From positions 434,001 through 498,000 of the forward strand of contig NZ_SSBL01000001.1 of the NCBI RefSeq assembly GCF_004795105.1: a DNA stretch of 64,000 nt, read 5' to 3'. Positions 62,445-64,000 of the stretch are shown here, piece by piece. Position 1 is the first letter of the stretch; every line of letters starts with the position of its first letter. The position numbers were made by a program, and so were the translations under genes. The DNA is from Streptomyces sp. A0642 (GTDB taxonomy: Bacteria > Actinomycetota > Actinomycetes > Streptomycetales > Streptomycetaceae). The notes under the pieces are model-generated. The model saw nothing but the letters and a program-made list of their open reading frames with translations, searched no databases and was not told the DNA's origin.

Positions 62445-62910
62445 CCGGCCTCCTCTCGAATCGCTGCCATGGGCGGAAACCGCCCGGCCGTCCTGCGCAC
62501 GGACCGGGCGGATGCCCGCCGCGTGGTAAGAGCGGGGAACCGGGGCCACCCCCGCACAGGGGGCATGTGGCCGGTTCTCCGCCTTGACCAGCAAAGCCGC
62601 TGGTGGCGTCCGACTCCAGGCAGCTAGCAGGCAGAAAGGCGTCATCCGGTCGTGAGTGGAGCGGGAGAGCGGGTCGATGGGGTGCCCCGGACCTGCTGGC
62701 GGGCTCCTTCCCCCACGCGGGCCGAGTGCGCGTGCCTGGCGGCCGCCGCGGGGGTCCGCAAGCAGGGTGCCGGACCCTCGCTCGTCGGACGCGTGGCCGA
62801 ACCCCGTACTCCCAGAAGCAATGGCGGATGCGTTGAGCGACAACGAGTGACGTGCACATGTTTCTAGGGTGAGGCGCAGACAACCGCTCAGTTGCTTCCC
62901 GGGAGACCCC
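62445..62910. other. Divergent gap, AraC / SsgA-like
   Basis: 466 bp with no convincing gene. No outstanding repeats. Confidence 0.4.
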
Positions 62911-63336
62911 ATGCGTCAGCCGCTCACATCCGTCACCTGCGATGTCATGGCCTTCGTCAGTGTCTCCGAGGACCGGCGGGTTCCCCTGCCCGGCAGGCTT
63001 CGCTACGACGCGACGGATCCCTATGCCGTGCACCTCTCCTTGGGGGTGCCCGCGGCCGAGGCGGTCGTCTGGGTGTTCGCGCGTGAACTCCTGGCCGAGG
63101 GGCTGCGCCGGCCGGCCGGCTTCGGAGACGTACTGGTCTTCCCCCGGCACCGCTGTCTTCCGGACACCATGCGCATAGTCCTGCGGACCCCCGCCGGCGC
63201 CGCTCTCGTCGAGCTCCCGGCGTCCGAGGTCGCGCGTTTCCGGCGCGACGCCGACGCGTTGGTGCCTCCGGGGACGGAAAGCGCGTACGTGGACATCGAC
63301 AGCGAACTCGCCCTGCTCACGGGCCGCAGCGACTGA
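62911..63336 (+). CDS. SsgA-like sporulation and cell-division protein
   Basis: 141 residues from ATG 62911 (GGGAGA upstream). SALP family: VSEDRRVPLPGRLRYDATDPYAVHLSLGVPAAEAVVWVFARELLAEGL, then GDVLVFPRHRCLPDTMRIVLRTPAGAALVELPASEVARFRRDADALVPPGTES. These residues are the family core. The proteins localise or regulate septation and peptidoglycan turnover during sporulation. Streptomycetes have several paralogues; which one this is cannot be said. Confidence 0.93.
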   Translation: MRQPLTSVTCDVMAFVSVSEDRRVPLPGRLRYDATDPYAVHLSLGVPAAEAVVWVFARELLAEGLRRPAGFGDVLVFPRHRCLPDTMRIVLRTPAGAALVELPASEVARFRRDADALVPPGTESAYVDIDSELALLTGRSD

Positions 63337-63401
63337 CCTTCCCCGGTCAGGGACCGGGCACGCGCACCGCGCCGGCGGGCCGCTTGTGAAGGCTGTCTCT
63401 C

Positions 63402-63821
63402 GTGCCGGGTCCGGACGCCGGGGTGGCCTGTGCCGCGCAGCTCATCGGACAGGACCTCCCGTCGGCGGAGGACACCCTCGAAGAGCTGGTCGAGGCTGGT
63501 CTGCTCGGCCCTCAGGGCGACTGGTTCTCGGACCGGTGGAACTTCTGGGGCCACTGGACCGAGGTGTTCGACATGGCCGCCCGGAGCGCCGGTCTGCTCG
63601 GCGACGAAGCCCTGCGAGCCACTCATCTGTGTGACGCTCCGGGCAGCCTCCCCCTGCGCAGCGCCCACCTCCTCCACCTGGGAGAGGCCCTCCTGGCCCA
63701 GGGACGTGACGAGGAGGCACACGAGGCCTTCCGGGCCTGTGTGGCTCTCGGCCCCGACGCGGATCAGGTACGTCTCTGTGAGGCGCGTGCGCGGCTCGCA
63801 CGTCTCGACGCCGTGCCATGA
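63402..63821 (+). pseudogene. AfsR/NB-ARC-TPR regulator fragment
   Basis: 139 residues from GTG 63402 with no ribosome-binding site. It reads GPDAGVACAAQLIGQDLPSAEDTLEELVEAGLLG, the winged-helix segment of AfsR-type NB-ARC proteins (AALLGxxxxxAxxxLExLVdxxLL), then WFSDRWNFWGHW, then a TPR-like ALLAQGRDEEAHEAFRACVALG. The ATPase (P-loop) and N-terminal DNA-binding domain are absent, so it is about one eighth of such a protein and looks degraded. Confidence 0.6.
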
Positions 63822-64000
63822 CGGCGGTCCTTCTCCCCTGACCGCACGTGTGGGCTCCTCCACCCCCGGGAAGCGAACGGCGGTGCGGCGCGGGCGCGCA
63901 GAGACCAGGGCGCATGCACACCCGGGCAAGCCGGACCCCGGATCGCGTACAGAGTCGGGTCAGTGTGCTCGACGCGCCGCCGAGGAGGCGGCGGAGCCGT
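63822..64000. other. Right window edge, no gene seen
   Basis: 179 bp with no supported gene; the sequence runs off the window. Confidence 0.4.

Noticed and set aside
61321..63150. 609-codon minus-strand frame over the AraC gene
   Set aside because: Shadow of the AraC and SsgA-like genes; Arg/Pro-rich with no domain.

Overview
This is high-GC actinobacterial DNA, almost certainly from a Streptomyces chromosome. The support is third-position G/C bias, frequent GTG starts, 4-bp stop/start overlaps, leaderless genes, and Streptomyces-typical content: an SsgA-like protein, mycoredoxin, a gluABCD-type importer, a FemX/MurJ pair, GH11, GH16, GH18 and GH75 secreted enzymes, a gamma-butyrolactone-receptor-like TetR protein and an F420-dependent oxidoreductase. 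No rRNA, tRNA or CRISPR array was seen by eye.

Region 1 (1-9868) is an accretion and decay zone. It holds the 3' part of a LysE exporter, a Ser/Thr kinase remnant, a tyrosine integrase lacking its N-terminus, a transposase 5' remnant, a peptide deformylase tail and a possible IS3 tail. Between the remnants are live-looking cargo genes: a MerR regulator, an acetyltransferase, a D-Ala-D-Ala dipeptidase with two compensating frameshifts, a mycothiol-dependent isomerase-type protein, an orphan nuclease toxin tip with its SUKH immunity protein, a YihY membrane protein and a PAP2 phosphatase. The zone is bracketed by an exact 84-bp direct repeat (2066-2149 and 9885-9968). The right copy lies in the 5' end of an intact pcaL; the left copy is a severed pcaL start lying 35 bp after the integrase. 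I infer site-specific recombination at pcaL, with tandem or decayed elements.

Region 2 (9869-25297) is conserved core-like sequence: pcaL (enol-lactonase/decarboxylase fusion), a metallo-hydrolase, exonuclease III, mycoredoxin, a glutamate-type ABC importer (ATPase, lipoprotein, two permeases), an L,D-transpeptidase lipoprotein, a coupled FemX-MurJ cell-wall pair, a response regulator/kinase/lipoprotein operon and an MFS transporter divergent from an ArsR-type regulator.

Region 3 (25397-40000) is mixed: ArsR regulator, GH11 xylanase with CBM2, NfeD/SPFH pair, DhaK/DhaL kinase with a convergent HAD phosphatase, orphan TetR, gamma-glutamyltransferase, GH75 chitosanase, and a second methionine aminopeptidase divergent from an XRE regulator over one shared operator, where both genes look leaderless.

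Region 4 (40068-51994) is a reductive pyrimidine catabolism locus (beta-ureidopropionase-type amidohydrolase, omega-aminotransferase, dihydropyrimidinase, F420/LLM oxidoreductase, NCS1 permease). It is split by a 5.5-kb block holding a DUF998 protein, a nucleotidyltransferase-BON-phosphoesterase operon, a catalase and a DUF5709 protein. The two upstream transcription units share a promoter-region motif, TACGTTCT-N5-ACGCACG.

Region 5 (51957-64000) holds two secreted proteins, an amidase, a fused lipoate-ligase-type protein, a GH16 glucanase/GH18 chitinase operon whose lectin domains are recent copies of one another, an alpha/beta hydrolase, an AraC regulator, an SsgA-like protein and a truncated AfsR-type regulator fragment.
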